A stretch of 64,000 bases of DNA from an uncultured Prevotellaceae bacterium (lineage in GTDB: Bacteria; Bacteroidota; Bacteroidia; Bacteroidales; Bacteroidaceae). The stretch lies in the NCBI GenBank assembly GCA_900316575.1, contig ONDJ01000007.1, positions 19,134 to 83,133 of the forward strand, in the 5' to 3' direction. Below the pieces are notes generated by a model, which saw only the letters and a program-made list of their open reading frames with translations, was not told the DNA's origin and searched no databases. A program made the translations under genes and the position numbers. Below are positions 1-8,587 of this stretch, piece after piece (the first letter of the stretch is position 1; the number at the start of each line of letters is the position of its first letter).

Positions 1-1399
1 CCACCTTGAGACTTGCTATGCCCGTGCGCTTGGCTTCCTCGTCTTGAATGTTGGTAAGTACATCGCGCGAGGAGGTAGAAAGTTTCCGCAACTGGTCGAG
101 CTCTTCGTTTACGCCCCCGCCGATGTAGCCGCCGCCAGCAGTCTTTACAGGAGGGTCGGGGCGCAACGTGCGCTTCAAGGTTTGTGTGAGTTCGCTGAGG
201 GGTTTTATTTCGTTGGATAAATAGGCAATGACCTCAGCTTCGATGCCTGCAGCCACTTGTTTTATGGTTGCAGCGCTCTCAAGTGCAAGGCGCAGTTGTT
301 GCAATTCGCGGGGATTGGCGCGGCGGGTGCTGATGCGTGAAACAAGGCGTTCTAAGTCTCCCACGCGGGGCAGTTCTTGTTCGCAAACTTGTCTGAGGGA
401 GGTGTGGCGAAAGAATTGTTCAACGCCATCTTGCCGTCTCTTGATTTCTTCTACATTCCGCAGCGGGAAGAGCAACCAGCGTCGCAACAGTCGTCCACCA
501 GGCGGAGTGAGTGTGTTGTCCACAACGTCGAGTAGGGCTTTTCCGCCTGCCTGCATCGGGCTTACTATTTCTAAGTTACGCACTGTGAAAGGGTCTATGC
601 GTACATAGCGTTCTTCCTCTATACGGCTGATGCGTGTGATATGTTGAGTGGCGGTGTGCTGCGTAAGTTCCAAATAGCAGAGCACGGCTCCTGCTGCCAC
701 AATGCCTTCATGCAGGTGGTCAATGCCGAAGCCCCGCAGGTTTTTTACCTTGAATTGCGATAGCAAAGACTTTTCGGCGTTGGCATAATTGAAGGTCCAA
801 TCGTCAGTTTCGTAGGTATAGAAGCTCCCGCCAAATATCTTCTCAAAGCGTTCTTTGTTGCCGCGTCGCACAAGAATTTCTTTAGGACCGAAACTATCGA
901 TTAGTTTTTTAACAACGTCTGCAGCACCTTCTGTTATCATGAACTCTCCCGTGGAAAGGTCCAGAAAAGAAATGCCTAATGCTTGGGCTCCAAAGTGCAC
1001 GGCTGCAAGCCAATTGTTTTCCTTGTCGGCCAATACACCCTGCTGCATGGCCACGCCAGGTGTGACAACTTCTGTAATGCCGCGTTTTACAAGCGTCTTT
1101 GCCAACTTTGGGTCTTCGAGCTGGTCGCAAATAGCTACGCGAAACCCTGCCCGGACCAATCGGGGAAGATAGGTGTCCAAGGCATGGTAGGGAAATCCCG
1201 CCATTTCCAGGTCGGCAGCACCATTCTTGCCGTTGTTTCGCCGTGTGAGGGTGATGCCTAACACCTTTGACGTTGTCACAGCGTCTTCGCCATAAGTTTC
1301 GTAGAAGTCGCCGCAGCGAAACAATAGTAGAGCATCGGGGTGCTTCGACTTGAGGTCAAAGAACTGCTTCATCATTGGGGTTAAAGTTTCCTTAGGCAT
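1..1399 (-). CDS. mutS: DNA mismatch repair protein MutS (N-terminal part; gene runs off the left edge)
   Basis: Mismatch-recognition ATPase of DNA repair. Reading the minus strand from the ATG at 1397-1399 gives about 466 open codons without a stop to the window edge. The start MPKETLTPMMKQFFDLK and the following LLFRCGDFYETYGEDA are the MutS mismatch-binding domain I, with the Phe-x-Glu contact motif (FYE). Further on, LEMAGFPYHALDTYLPRL and VTPGV are typical domain I/II sequences, and LTPPGGRLLRRWLLFPL is the start of the lever/core domain. The ATPase half lies outside the window. agmatine deiminase lies 48 bp upstream on the same strand, so the two may be cotranscribed. The assignment is very secure. 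Confidence 0.97.
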   Translation of the reverse strand, partial: MPKETLTPMMKQFFDLKSKHPDALLLFRCGDFYETYGEDAVTTSKVLGITLTRRNNGKNGAADLEMAGFPYHALDTYLPRLVRAGFRVAICDQLEDPKLAKTLVKRGITEVVTPGVAMQQGVLADKENNWLAAVHFGAQALGISFLDLSTGEFMITEGAADVVKKLIDSFGPKEILVRRGNKERFEKIFGGSFYTYETDDWTFNYANAEKSLLSQFKVKNLRGFGIDHLHEGIVAAGAVLCYLELTQHTATQHITRISRIEEERYVRIDPFTVRNLEIVSPMQAGGKALLDVVDNTLTPPGGRLLRRWLLFPLRNVEEIKRRQDGVEQFFRHTSLRQVCEQELPRVGDLERLVSRISTRRANPRELQQLRLALESAATIKQVAAGIEAEVIAYLSNEIKPLSELTQTLKRTLRPDPPVKTAGGGYIGGGVNEELDQLRKLSTSSRDVLTNIQDEEAKRTGIASLKV

Positions 1400-1447
1400 T
1401 GTTTATCTATAAAAAGGAGTTGAGCGCGAAGTTAGGTTAAAAGCTTC

Positions 1448-2596
1448 TTACTTTTGGTATGTTTCTGAGGGTTGCAATATGCTTCGTGGCAGTTGCATTG
1501 CTGCACAGTGTATGGAGCCATGCTGTTGGATGAGTGTGCGGGCATCAATGCCTACGATGTCGTATTTTGGAAAAAGCTGCGCCAAGGTTCTGCGCGCCTG
1601 TTGGTCGCGTGCTTCGTCGGAGTAGGTGGGAAGGAGTATGGCTCGGGGGAGTATCAGGAAGTTGGCGTATGTGGCTGGCAGGCGTTGTCCCTCTTCGTCA
1701 AAACATGCAGGAGCCATGGGCAGTGGAACGAGTGTGTATTGTTTGTTGTCAGCATCGCGAAGTTCGTGCAGTTCTTGCTCCATGAGTTGTAGGTCGGCAT
1801 AGTGTTCGTCGGTTTTGTCGTTGCACTTGACGTATGCTATGACGTTTCCTGGGCAGAAGCGTGCCAGTGTGTCGATGTGTCCATCGGTGTCGTCGCCTGC
1901 AAGGTGGCCGTGTGTGAGCCAAAGTACATGTTCTGTTCCGAAGAGTTCTTCAAACTTGCTTTCTATATATTGGCGTGTGCGTCCTTTGCCGCGAGTAGGG
2001 GTGCAGAGGCATTGTTCGGTGGTAAGGATGGTGTCTGTGCCGTTGCTTTCTATGCTTCCTCCTTCGAGCACAAAGTCCAAGGCATCGACATACGCCCCTT
2101 TAATGATGCCTGCTTCATGGAGCTTGTGGGTAAGGGCGTTATCGTGTTGGGCGGGAAACTTCCCGCCCCAGCCGTTGAAGCAGCAATCTGTCAGTTCCCA
2201 TCCAGCCGTGCTCAGAACGCTGAGCACTCCATGGTCGCGTGTCCAAGTGTCGTTGGTTGGGGCACTGAAGAAGCATATCTTCTTAACGACTTTTTGGGGT
2301 AAGCGTGTGCACAATAGGTTGCGTACCTCTTCAGCACGTGGATGAACGATCAGCAAAGGTTCGCGGCGGGCTATTTCGTAGGCCATGCGCACGTATGTCT
2401 CTGTGATTTCCTTTAGCATAGGGGCCCAATCAGTTTCTTCGTGGGGCCAAGTGAGCCAAATGCCGCTTTGCGGATACCACTCTGCAGGCAAGATGCGACG
2501 ACTACGGCGAATGTTGACCGCGTCTATTTCGGTGAGCAATGTTTCGAAGTCGCCATCCTGTTTGGGAACACGCGAAAGAGGTGTGAAAAGGGACAT
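1448..2596 (-). CDS. aguA: Agmatine deiminase / peptidylarginine deiminase family (PAD_porph)
   Basis: 382 aa, normal for bacterial agmatine deiminases, which hydrolyse agmatine to N-carbamoylputrescine and ammonia on the route to polyamines. The family signature starts at about residue 37 (LPAEWYPQSGIWLTWPHEETDW). The guanidine-binding segment is HGHLAGDDTDGHIDTLARF, and the C-terminal GSIHCAAMQLP carries the catalytic Cys. There is no signal peptide, which favours a cytoplasmic agmatine deiminase over the exported citrullinating PPAD of Porphyromonas. The N-terminal 35 residues are not conserved, but the ATG at 2596 is the only convenient start. It is followed at 48 bp by mutS and preceded by the terminator of the nucleotidase gene. 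The exact substrate (agmatine or another guanidine) is inferred. Confidence 0.9.
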   Translation of the reverse strand: MSLFTPLSRVPKQDGDFETLLTEIDAVNIRRSRRILPAEWYPQSGIWLTWPHEETDWAPMLKEITETYVRMAYEIARREPLLIVHPRAEEVRNLLCTRLPQKVVKKICFFSAPTNDTWTRDHGVLSVLSTAGWELTDCCFNGWGGKFPAQHDNALTHKLHEAGIIKGAYVDALDFVLEGGSIESNGTDTILTTEQCLCTPTRGKGRTRQYIESKFEELFGTEHVLWLTHGHLAGDDTDGHIDTLARFCPGNVIAYVKCNDKTDEHYADLQLMEQELHELRDADNKQYTLVPLPMAPACFDEEGQRLPATYANFLILPRAILLPTYSDEARDQQARRTLAQLFPKYDIVGIDARTLIQQHGSIHCAAMQLPRSILQPSETYQK

Positions 2597-2648
2597 AACA
2601 GCTGTGGAGGTTTATGTTCGTGGTCAATATCGCTCATTCAAAAAAACA

Positions 2649-2710
2649 CACAAAGTGTCGCAAAGCGCTTTCATCATTGAAGAGCAAGATAGCCTTTGCG
2701 ACACTTTGTG
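2649..2710 (-). terminator. Intrinsic terminator with 17-bp perfect stem
   Basis: Positions 2649-2665 and 2694-2710 are perfect reverse complements (arm CACAAAGTGTCGCAAAG) separated by 28 nt. Read on the minus strand the hairpin is followed within 2 nt by a run of seven T. It lies downstream of the nucleotidase gene (stop at 2756) and upstream of aguA, so it should end the nucleotidase transcript. Confidence 0.85.
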
Positions 2711-2755
2711 CTTTGAGTAAATGATACACAAGGGACTAAACCTTTTTTCTGAGCG

Positions 2756-4432
2756 TCAGAACACGCGCTGCGGCAGGCGGCTGAAGTGTATCTTCTTGTA
2801 AGGCAAGATGCAAGGTTCTGCATTGCCTGGTATGCTTTCGCGGCGCATGAGGTAGTTGATGAAGGCTTGCGTGCTGTTAGGCATGTCTAAGAAGCGCAGC
2901 TCTTGCGACTTCGGGAAGAGGTCTGTGCTGTATCCATCGCCTCCGTTTGAATGAAACTCATCTGCCACGACGAGGTATGTACGTTTTTTGCGCAATAAGG
3001 TACGCGAACCATCGGGATTGATATAGGCCAATTCCTTGACGTGTCCCGTTTTTGTCGTGTCAATCTCAAGGCTACTAGTCTGTATCCAACCATAAGCGCG
3101 ATTGTGCAGGCCACATTCTACGAGATTCTTGATTTGTTCGCCGGTGAGACGGAACACACGTAGCTTGTTAGCAAAGGGAAGTGTCTCGCCTACATCCAGA
3201 ATGCGTATCTGCCCTTCAGGAAAACCGCTGCGAATGCTGCCGAAATGGTTCACTCCGATAACGGGCATGTCTGCCGGTAGATGGCCGGTGGTGCGCAGGG
3301 CTTCGGCATAAGCTTCGCATACCATATAGCCCATTTCCGTTTGGCAGTATTTGTTGGTTGTGCGGTCGTGAACGAGTTCGCGTGTGCAATAGGTCACAGG
3401 CTGGCTGAGCGCATATCCTTGTATCTGTGTTGACGAAAGTGTGTTGTTAAGCTCTGTGAGATAAGCTTGTTGCTTGGTGCCGAGTAGGATGTTGGGGTTT
3501 ACTCTTACGATTTCGGGCGTTACGCTAAGCACACGTTTTGATTGCATATCTACTTCAAACTTGACGAGGCTGATGTATTCTCCGTGCCATTTGCCTTGAA
3601 CCACAGGGTAGCCTATGGCATTGATGCGTCCGCAAACGGGCTCGTGGCTGTGTCCGGTGAGCAATGCGTGGAAGTCAGGGTCGGACAACGAAGCGATGTT
3701 TGCTCCGTCGCGGTCTTCCCAAACAGGCACACCATCCTGCATGTTTGTGCCCACGTGCATCAGCAGGCAACGTATGTCGGCTTGTGCTACGGGTTGATAC
3801 TTAGGCGAGGCTTTCAGGGTAGCAATCGTTCCGGTATAGTCGCCGCTGAATGTCAGTCCCATCAGTTTGCTCTTTGAAGCTTGATTGGGGGTGTTGCTTG
3901 TCACTAAGCCTACAAACCCCACCGTTATTGTCTTGCCGTTGGGCAGGGTAATCGTTTGTGTGGCACATGGCTGGGCAAAGGCAGGGATGTTGCCCGATTG
4001 GTCCGCAACGTTGGCACACACGTACGTGAGGTTCCAACCTGCCGGACGGTAGCTACTCCACTTGTTGGCTAATAGTTGTTGGCCATCGTCAAACTCATGA
4101 TTGCCGATGGCAGAGATGCTGATGCCCACTTTGTTGAAAAAGTCGGGAAGAAGCCTGCCCTGAGTTGCCGTATAGAAATAGCTGCCACCAAAGTTGTCGC
4201 CCGCAGCTACAGTGACGTTGTAGGGATATACTCGTTTCAGACTGTCTAATGTCTGCCACACGGCAGGTGCACCAGGAATGTCTTTACGAGTGTCGGGCAG
4301 GAAGCCGCCATGAAAATCATTAAGGCTCATCACCGCCACCGTCACGGTTTGGGCTTGTGTGTTGAGCATAAAACTGAGACAAACAACAGCCAGCAAGCCG
4401 TGCAGTGTTTGAAGGGAAAAATACTTGCGCAT
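2756..4432 (-). CDS. Secreted 5'-nucleotidase / UshA-like metallophosphoesterase
   Basis: 558 aa with a signal peptide (MRKYFSLQTLHGLLAVVCLSFMLNTQAQ), so exported to the periplasm or surface. The N-terminal metallophosphatase domain has the dimetal motifs in order: SLNDFHGG (about 36), AAGDNFGGSY, AIGNHEFDDG and LLTGHSHEP. The C-terminal half is the 5'-nucleotidase substrate domain (GVNHFGSIRSGFPEG; GYSTDLFP near the end). UshA-type enzymes dephosphorylate nucleoside monophosphates or UDP-sugars to salvage nucleosides and phosphate. The substrate here cannot be read from sequence. It is transcribed from a promoter inside the adjacent repeat (4458-4489) and ends at the terminator 2649-2710, so it looks monocistronic. 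Confidence 0.92.
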   Translation of the reverse strand: MRKYFSLQTLHGLLAVVCLSFMLNTQAQTVTVAVMSLNDFHGGFLPDTRKDIPGAPAVWQTLDSLKRVYPYNVTVAAGDNFGGSYFYTATQGRLLPDFFNKVGISISAIGNHEFDDGQQLLANKWSSYRPAGWNLTYVCANVADQSGNIPAFAQPCATQTITLPNGKTITVGFVGLVTSNTPNQASKSKLMGLTFSGDYTGTIATLKASPKYQPVAQADIRCLLMHVGTNMQDGVPVWEDRDGANIASLSDPDFHALLTGHSHEPVCGRINAIGYPVVQGKWHGEYISLVKFEVDMQSKRVLSVTPEIVRVNPNILLGTKQQAYLTELNNTLSSTQIQGYALSQPVTYCTRELVHDRTTNKYCQTEMGYMVCEAYAEALRTTGHLPADMPVIGVNHFGSIRSGFPEGQIRILDVGETLPFANKLRVFRLTGEQIKNLVECGLHNRAYGWIQTSSLEIDTTKTGHVKELAYINPDGSRTLLRKKRTYLVVADEFHSNGGDGYSTDLFPKSQELRFLDMPNSTQAFINYLMRRESIPGNAEPCILPYKKIHFSRLPQRVF

Positions 4433-4457
4433 GGTATTTCACAATTAAATTTGCCGG

Positions 4458-4489
4458 CAAAGATAGTGCAAGGCGAGCGCAAAAGCAAA
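4458..4489 (-). promoter_or_regulatory. Bacteroidetes-type promoter of the 5'-nucleotidase gene, inside a repeat
   Basis: On the minus strand TTTG (4486-4489) is followed after 20 nt by TATCTTTG (4458-4465), which matches the Bacteroidetes -33/-7 consensus. The ATG of the nucleotidase is 25 nt downstream. The whole promoter lies in one copy of the dispersed repeat described at 4458-4620. Confidence 0.7.
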
Positions 4490-4620
4490 CAAAACGCAGT
4501 TTTGATTTGATCTTGCCGAGCCGCCGCCTATCTTCGCAAAGCAAAGTAGTACAATGCGAGCGCAAAAGCAAACAAAAGACGAAGTTTTTGTTTTATCCTA
4601 TGCCGAGCCGCAGCCTAATT
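4458..4620. repeat. Dispersed intergenic repeat family 1, two tandem copies
   Basis: Two units of about 80 bp (4458-4537 and 4541-4620) share GCGAGCGCAAAAGCAAACAAAA, then CGAAGTTTTTG or a variant, then TGCCGAGCCGC and a TATCTTCGC-like end. A third copy lies inverted at 4927-5007 and a degenerate fourth at 60848-60916. No convincing ORF is present. The unit ends resemble -7 boxes. Seen directly; its function is unknown. Confidence 0.75.
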
Positions 4621-4687
4621 ATTAATACAGTGTTGTGCATGGCAAGATGAGAGAAAAAAGGTGGAAACATACCATGTTGGCAACGCT

Positions 4688-4756
4688 CCTTTGCTATGTT
4701 CTCTACTTTTCATGGGCATGAACTAAACTTTTCATGGGCATGAAAAATAGCAAAGG
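4688..4756. repeat. Repeat family 2: direct repeats inside an inverted repeat
   Basis: TTTTCATGGGCATGAA occurs at 4707-4722 and again at 4729-4744, separated by CTAAAC. The pair is enclosed by CCTTTGCTAT (4688-4697) and its reverse complement ATAGCAAAGG (4747-4756). A relative lies at 60953-61014. The rest of 4757-4926 shows no gene-like feature. Confidence 0.7.
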
Positions 4757-4926
4757 TGCCATTTTATAATCTGAAAAGTCCTATGAATGAAGGCTTTTGA
4801 TGCACTTTTCAGCCTCAGGCATTTGTGTCCTTTTGTTTTGACAATTAGGAGGATTGACTGGAAAACTCAATTCGTGTCTGTGTTATGTCCTATTTTTTTT
4901 ATTGCGTTTCATTACACGATTAGGCC

Positions 4927-5007
4927 AAGATAGGCTGCGGCTCGGCAAAGCTGAAAGCAAAAACTTCGTGATTTGTTTTCCTTTGCGCTCGCCTTGCACT
5001 ATCTTTG
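4927..5007 (-). repeat. Repeat family 1, inverted third copy
   Basis: Reverse complement of the unit at 4458-4537, including the GCGAGCGCAAA and TGCCGAGCCGCAGCC segments. Its outer end is the TATCTTTG at 5000-5007 in front of the GH95 gene. Confidence 0.7.
5000..5007 (+). promoter_or_regulatory. -7 box for the GH95 fucosidase gene
   Basis: TATCTTTG, 25 nt before the ATG at 5033 and at the end of a family 1 repeat. Upstream TTTG candidates (4982-4985, 4972-4975) are spaced 14 and 24 nt away, so the -33 element is unclear. Confidence 0.5.
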
Positions 5008-5032
5008 CCCCGTAAAAAAACGAAAATAGACT

Positions 5033-8000
5033 ATGACCATGAGAAAACTTTTATTTAGTCTGGCGCTTGTTTTAATATTTGCGACAGGTTTGCAAGCGGC
5101 TCCAAGCTTGCCACGTTTTTCTACATCGGAAACCGATGCTGTTTGGTACAACATCGTGTTTAGTGTCAACGAAAATGCACTGAGCGACCGTGGCAACAAC
5201 TTGGCTCTGCGCGCTGTGACACTCAATGCCTCGTCCAATTCCTTTCAGTGGGCTGTCATTGGTACACGCGATGATTTCACGCTTTTGAGCAAGAACGGAC
5301 GCTACGTTGTTTATAGCATTCCGAAAGATCAGTATGTAACTTCAAAAGATTCTGCCACACACTTCTCACTAACTGTCAGCGAGGACGACGATGCGTGTTG
5401 GGAAATTCGCATCAAAGGCACCAGCCAATCACTGACCAAAGCCTCGGCAGCTGCAAATGCCTTGATACAAGCCGAAGAAGCGGGTAGCGCACTGGCAGCA
5501 GTTTATTTCCAAGCTACAGAAATGCTCCCTCCCGTCATCAATGCTGAAACCGACGAGGCCGTGTGGTATCAGATACGCTTCAAGGCTGGCGCACAAACCA
5601 CTATTGCCGACAAAGGCAGCGGCAATGCTGTGAAGCAAGCTAAGGCCGCTAAGAGCGATGACCAACTGTGGCGACTCATTGGGAGTGAGAGCGGCTTCAA
5701 GATCAAGAATAAGCAAAACGGAACGTATCTCTATACGAGTGGAACGAGTGTGATGAGCACCAGCAATGCTTCGCAGGCAGGTACGTTCACCTTGGCGCTG
5801 ACCGAAAACACTACGTATCAGCCTGCTTATATGATTTCCAGCGGATCTGCTGGATACTTCAATGCTTGGCAAGGCATCACGGCCGGCAACAACGTGGGCC
5901 TTTGGAGCAGCAAAACGGACCAAAACAATGTCGTAGCCTTCATTGCTGAAGCCGACATAGAGCTCGCCGAGTATGCCACAACAGGCATCAGTTCATACAC
6001 CCCCGAACACCAAAGCACCCTATGGTACAACACACCCGTGGAACTCTCTTCGGGTCTGAGTGGCGACAAATGGAAAGACTATGCCCTGCCCCTTGGCAAC
6101 GGACAGTTGGGTTCTACCTTCCTCGGAAATGTATATAAGGAAGACCTTCAGTTCAACGAAAAGACGCTTTGGACGGGAACTTCAAACGACCGCGCCACAT
6201 ACGGTTCCTACGTAGGTGGAAGCGGATATGGCGGATATCAGAACTTTGGCGATGTCATCGTGAAACAGATGGACACCGAAGCCTTTGACTTCACCGACGG
6301 AAAAGGCGTTATTAACTATCTGCGTCAGCTTGATCTCACCACAGCCACCGGACTTGTCACTTTCACAAGCCAAGCCACAGGTGTGAACTATGAGCGTCGC
6401 TACATCGTGAGCAATCCCGACAACGTGGCCGCCTATCTGTTCACTGCCGACCAACCAGGCAAACAGTCGCTGCAAATCTCTCTGACAAGCGGCAAACCAG
6501 GTGTGGATGCTACAACAAGCTATGCCGATGGCGAAGCGTGGTTTAGTGGCAAGCTGCAGACCGTGAGCTATAATGCTCGCATCAAAGTAGTCAACAAAGG
6601 CGGTACACTCAAGACAAAGGGAAGTAGCATTGTTGTGACAGGAGCCGACTCCGTATTAATATATATAGCCGCAGGCACCGACTACGACCCAACGTCTTCT
6701 ACCTACACCAGCTCAACCCTGCGCAGTGCGCTCAACACCACCATGCAGGAACGAGTACAGGCTGCCGCCGCCCGCCAGTGGGACGCACTCTATGCCGACC
6801 ACGTGGCCGACCATAAGCAATTCTACGACCGAGTAGAGTTTGTGCTCGATGCCGCCAGAAACAATCAAACCACCGAAACGCTTGTCAACAACTATAGTAG
6901 CCAGAAAGGAACAACGGCTGCGGGTGCCTTGATGCTCGAAAAGCTCTATTTCGACTACGGACGTTACCTCACCATAGCTGGAAGTCGCGGTATCGCCCTG
7001 CCTACTAACCTCCAAGGCATTTGGAACAACAGTAGCAGTGCCCCATGGGGAGCCGACATCCATGCCAACATCAATGTGCAGATGAACTATTGGCCTGCCG
7101 AACCCACCAACCTCAGCGAGCTTCACCTGCCGCTCCTTGACTATATCATCAATATGTCAAAGAGTGCACAGTGGAAACAGTATGCCACCAACATGGCTGG
7201 CCAAACCGTGGGTTGGACCTGCATCACCGAGAACAACATTTTTGGCGGACGTGGTAGCTTCCAAACCAACTACGTAATAGCCAATGCCTGGTATGTTACT
7301 CACCTGTGGCAACACTATCGCTATACCCTCGACCGCGAATTCCTCAAGCGCGCCTTCCCCGCTATGTGGGGAGCCACGCAGTTCTGGATGGAACGTCTCA
7401 AACTGGCCAGCGACGGCACCTACGAATGTCCCAACGAATACTCGCCCGAACATGGACCTGGAAGCGAAAACGCGGTAGCCCACGCACAGCAACTCGTGGC
7501 AGAACTCTTCTCAAACACCTTAGATGCCATCGAAGTGCTCGGAACCGATGCTGGCATCAGTGCCACAGACATTGCTACGTTGCAAGACCGCTACAACAAA
7601 CTTGACAAAGGTCTGCGCATCGAACAATACACAGGTCAGTGGGGAAGCACCGTGAATGGCATCAGCACGGGTACGAACATTCTGCGCGAATGGAAGTATT
7701 CTGCCTATACAGCCGGTGCAAACGGTCACCGCCATAGTTCACACCTCATGTGTCTGTATCCCTTCAGCCAAGTAGAAGAAGGCTCAGACCTCTTCAATGC
7801 CGCTGTAAACTCCTTGCAGTTGCGCGGCGATGCCAGCACAGGATGGTCCATGGCCTGGAAAATCAACCTTTGGGCACGCGCCAAGAACGGAGCCCACGCC
7901 CACCAAATCTTCGACTATGCACTCATCGCAGGCCGTGGAAGCGGCGGTGTGTTCTACAACCTCTTCGACGTGCACGCTCCCTATTACTTCCAGATAGACG

Positions 8001-8587
8001 GTAACTTCGGAGCCTGCGCGGGTATGGCTGAAATGCTTATGCAAAGCCATACGGGAACCATTGAGATACTGCCCGCACTGCCCACAGCCCTGTGGAGAAA
8101 CGGACATATCAACGGACTCAAAGCCGTGGGCGACTTCACCGTTGACATCGCTTGGAAGAATGCCAAAGCCGACCAAGTAGTCATTCGCAACAACCAAGGT
8201 CAGCCTCTCAAGGTGAAGTGCAGCGGCATCGGAAAGAGCACCGTCAAGTTCCTCATCAATGGAAAAGAAGTAACTCCCACTGTCATTGACAACGACAACG
8301 TGACGATACCGTCAAAGGCCGGCGACGAAGTCTATATCTTCTTCAATGGAGTGCCCACGGGTATTGCCGAAGTCGTTCAGCCCGAAGCCTTGATCCTTTC
8401 TTTTAGTGGACGCCGTGTGAGCGTGGACGGCGACGTTAACTCACTCACGCTCACCGACCTTCAGGGACGTCGCATTCGTGCAGCAAAAGGACGTTCCATT
8501 GAAGCTCCCCGCAATGCAGGCGATTTGTTTATCCTCACAGTGAAACGCAGCGACGGAACCTCTGTCTCACAAAAAATAGGTTTCTAA
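5033..8587 (+). CDS. GH95 family alpha-L-fucosidase with two N-terminal accessory domains
   Basis: 1184 aa, signal peptide at 1-22. Residues about 35-165 and 175-310 are two copies of a domain beginning DAVWYNIVF / EAVWYQIRF, probably beta-trefoil-like carbohydrate binding. The same domain starts the GH20 enzyme at 29710-33126. The GH95 module begins near 328 (LWYNTPVELSSG, ALPLGNGQLGSTF, NEKTLWTG). The barrel carries NINVQMNYWPAEP with the two catalytic-network Asn, ECPNEYSPEHGP with the likely acid Glu, and DGNFGACAGMAEML. GH95 enzymes remove alpha-1,2-linked fucose (some remove alpha-galactose). The tail (TLTDLQGRRIRA to the end) resembles a type IX secretion sorting domain, suggesting surface display. 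The nitroreductase ATG follows its stop directly. Confidence 0.92.
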   Translation: MTMRKLLFSLALVLIFATGLQAAPSLPRFSTSETDAVWYNIVFSVNENALSDRGNNLALRAVTLNASSNSFQWAVIGTRDDFTLLSKNGRYVVYSIPKDQYVTSKDSATHFSLTVSEDDDACWEIRIKGTSQSLTKASAAANALIQAEEAGSALAAVYFQATEMLPPVINAETDEAVWYQIRFKAGAQTTIADKGSGNAVKQAKAAKSDDQLWRLIGSESGFKIKNKQNGTYLYTSGTSVMSTSNASQAGTFTLALTENTTYQPAYMISSGSAGYFNAWQGITAGNNVGLWSSKTDQNNVVAFIAEADIELAEYATTGISSYTPEHQSTLWYNTPVELSSGLSGDKWKDYALPLGNGQLGSTFLGNVYKEDLQFNEKTLWTGTSNDRATYGSYVGGSGYGGYQNFGDVIVKQMDTEAFDFTDGKGVINYLRQLDLTTATGLVTFTSQATGVNYERRYIVSNPDNVAAYLFTADQPGKQSLQISLTSGKPGVDATTSYADGEAWFSGKLQTVSYNARIKVVNKGGTLKTKGSSIVVTGADSVLIYIAAGTDYDPTSSTYTSSTLRSALNTTMQERVQAAAARQWDALYADHVADHKQFYDRVEFVLDAARNNQTTETLVNNYSSQKGTTAAGALMLEKLYFDYGRYLTIAGSRGIALPTNLQGIWNNSSSAPWGADIHANINVQMNYWPAEPTNLSELHLPLLDYIINMSKSAQWKQYATNMAGQTVGWTCITENNIFGGRGSFQTNYVIANAWYVTHLWQHYRYTLDREFLKRAFPAMWGATQFWMERLKLASDGTYECPNEYSPEHGPGSENAVAHAQQLVAELFSNTLDAIEVLGTDAGISATDIATLQDRYNKLDKGLRIEQYTGQWGSTVNGISTGTNILREWKYSAYTAGANGHRHSSHLMCLYPFSQVEEGSDLFNAAVNSLQLRGDASTGWSMAWKINLWARAKNGAHAHQIFDYALIAGRGSGGVFYNLFDVHAPYYFQIDGNFGACAGMAEMLMQSHTGTIEILPALPTALWRNGHINGLKAVGDFTVDIAWKNAKADQVVIRNNQGQPLKVKCSGIGKSTVKFLINGKEVTPTVIDNDNVTIPSKAGDEVYIFFNGVPTGIAEVVQPEALILSFSGRRVSVDGDVNSLTLTDLQGRRIRAAKGRSIEAPRNAGDLFILTVKRSDGTSVSQKIGF

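Noticed and set aside
1448-2596. Secreted peptidylarginine deiminase like Porphyromonas PPAD
   Set aside because: There is no signal peptide or C-terminal sorting domain, and the length fits agmatine deiminase.
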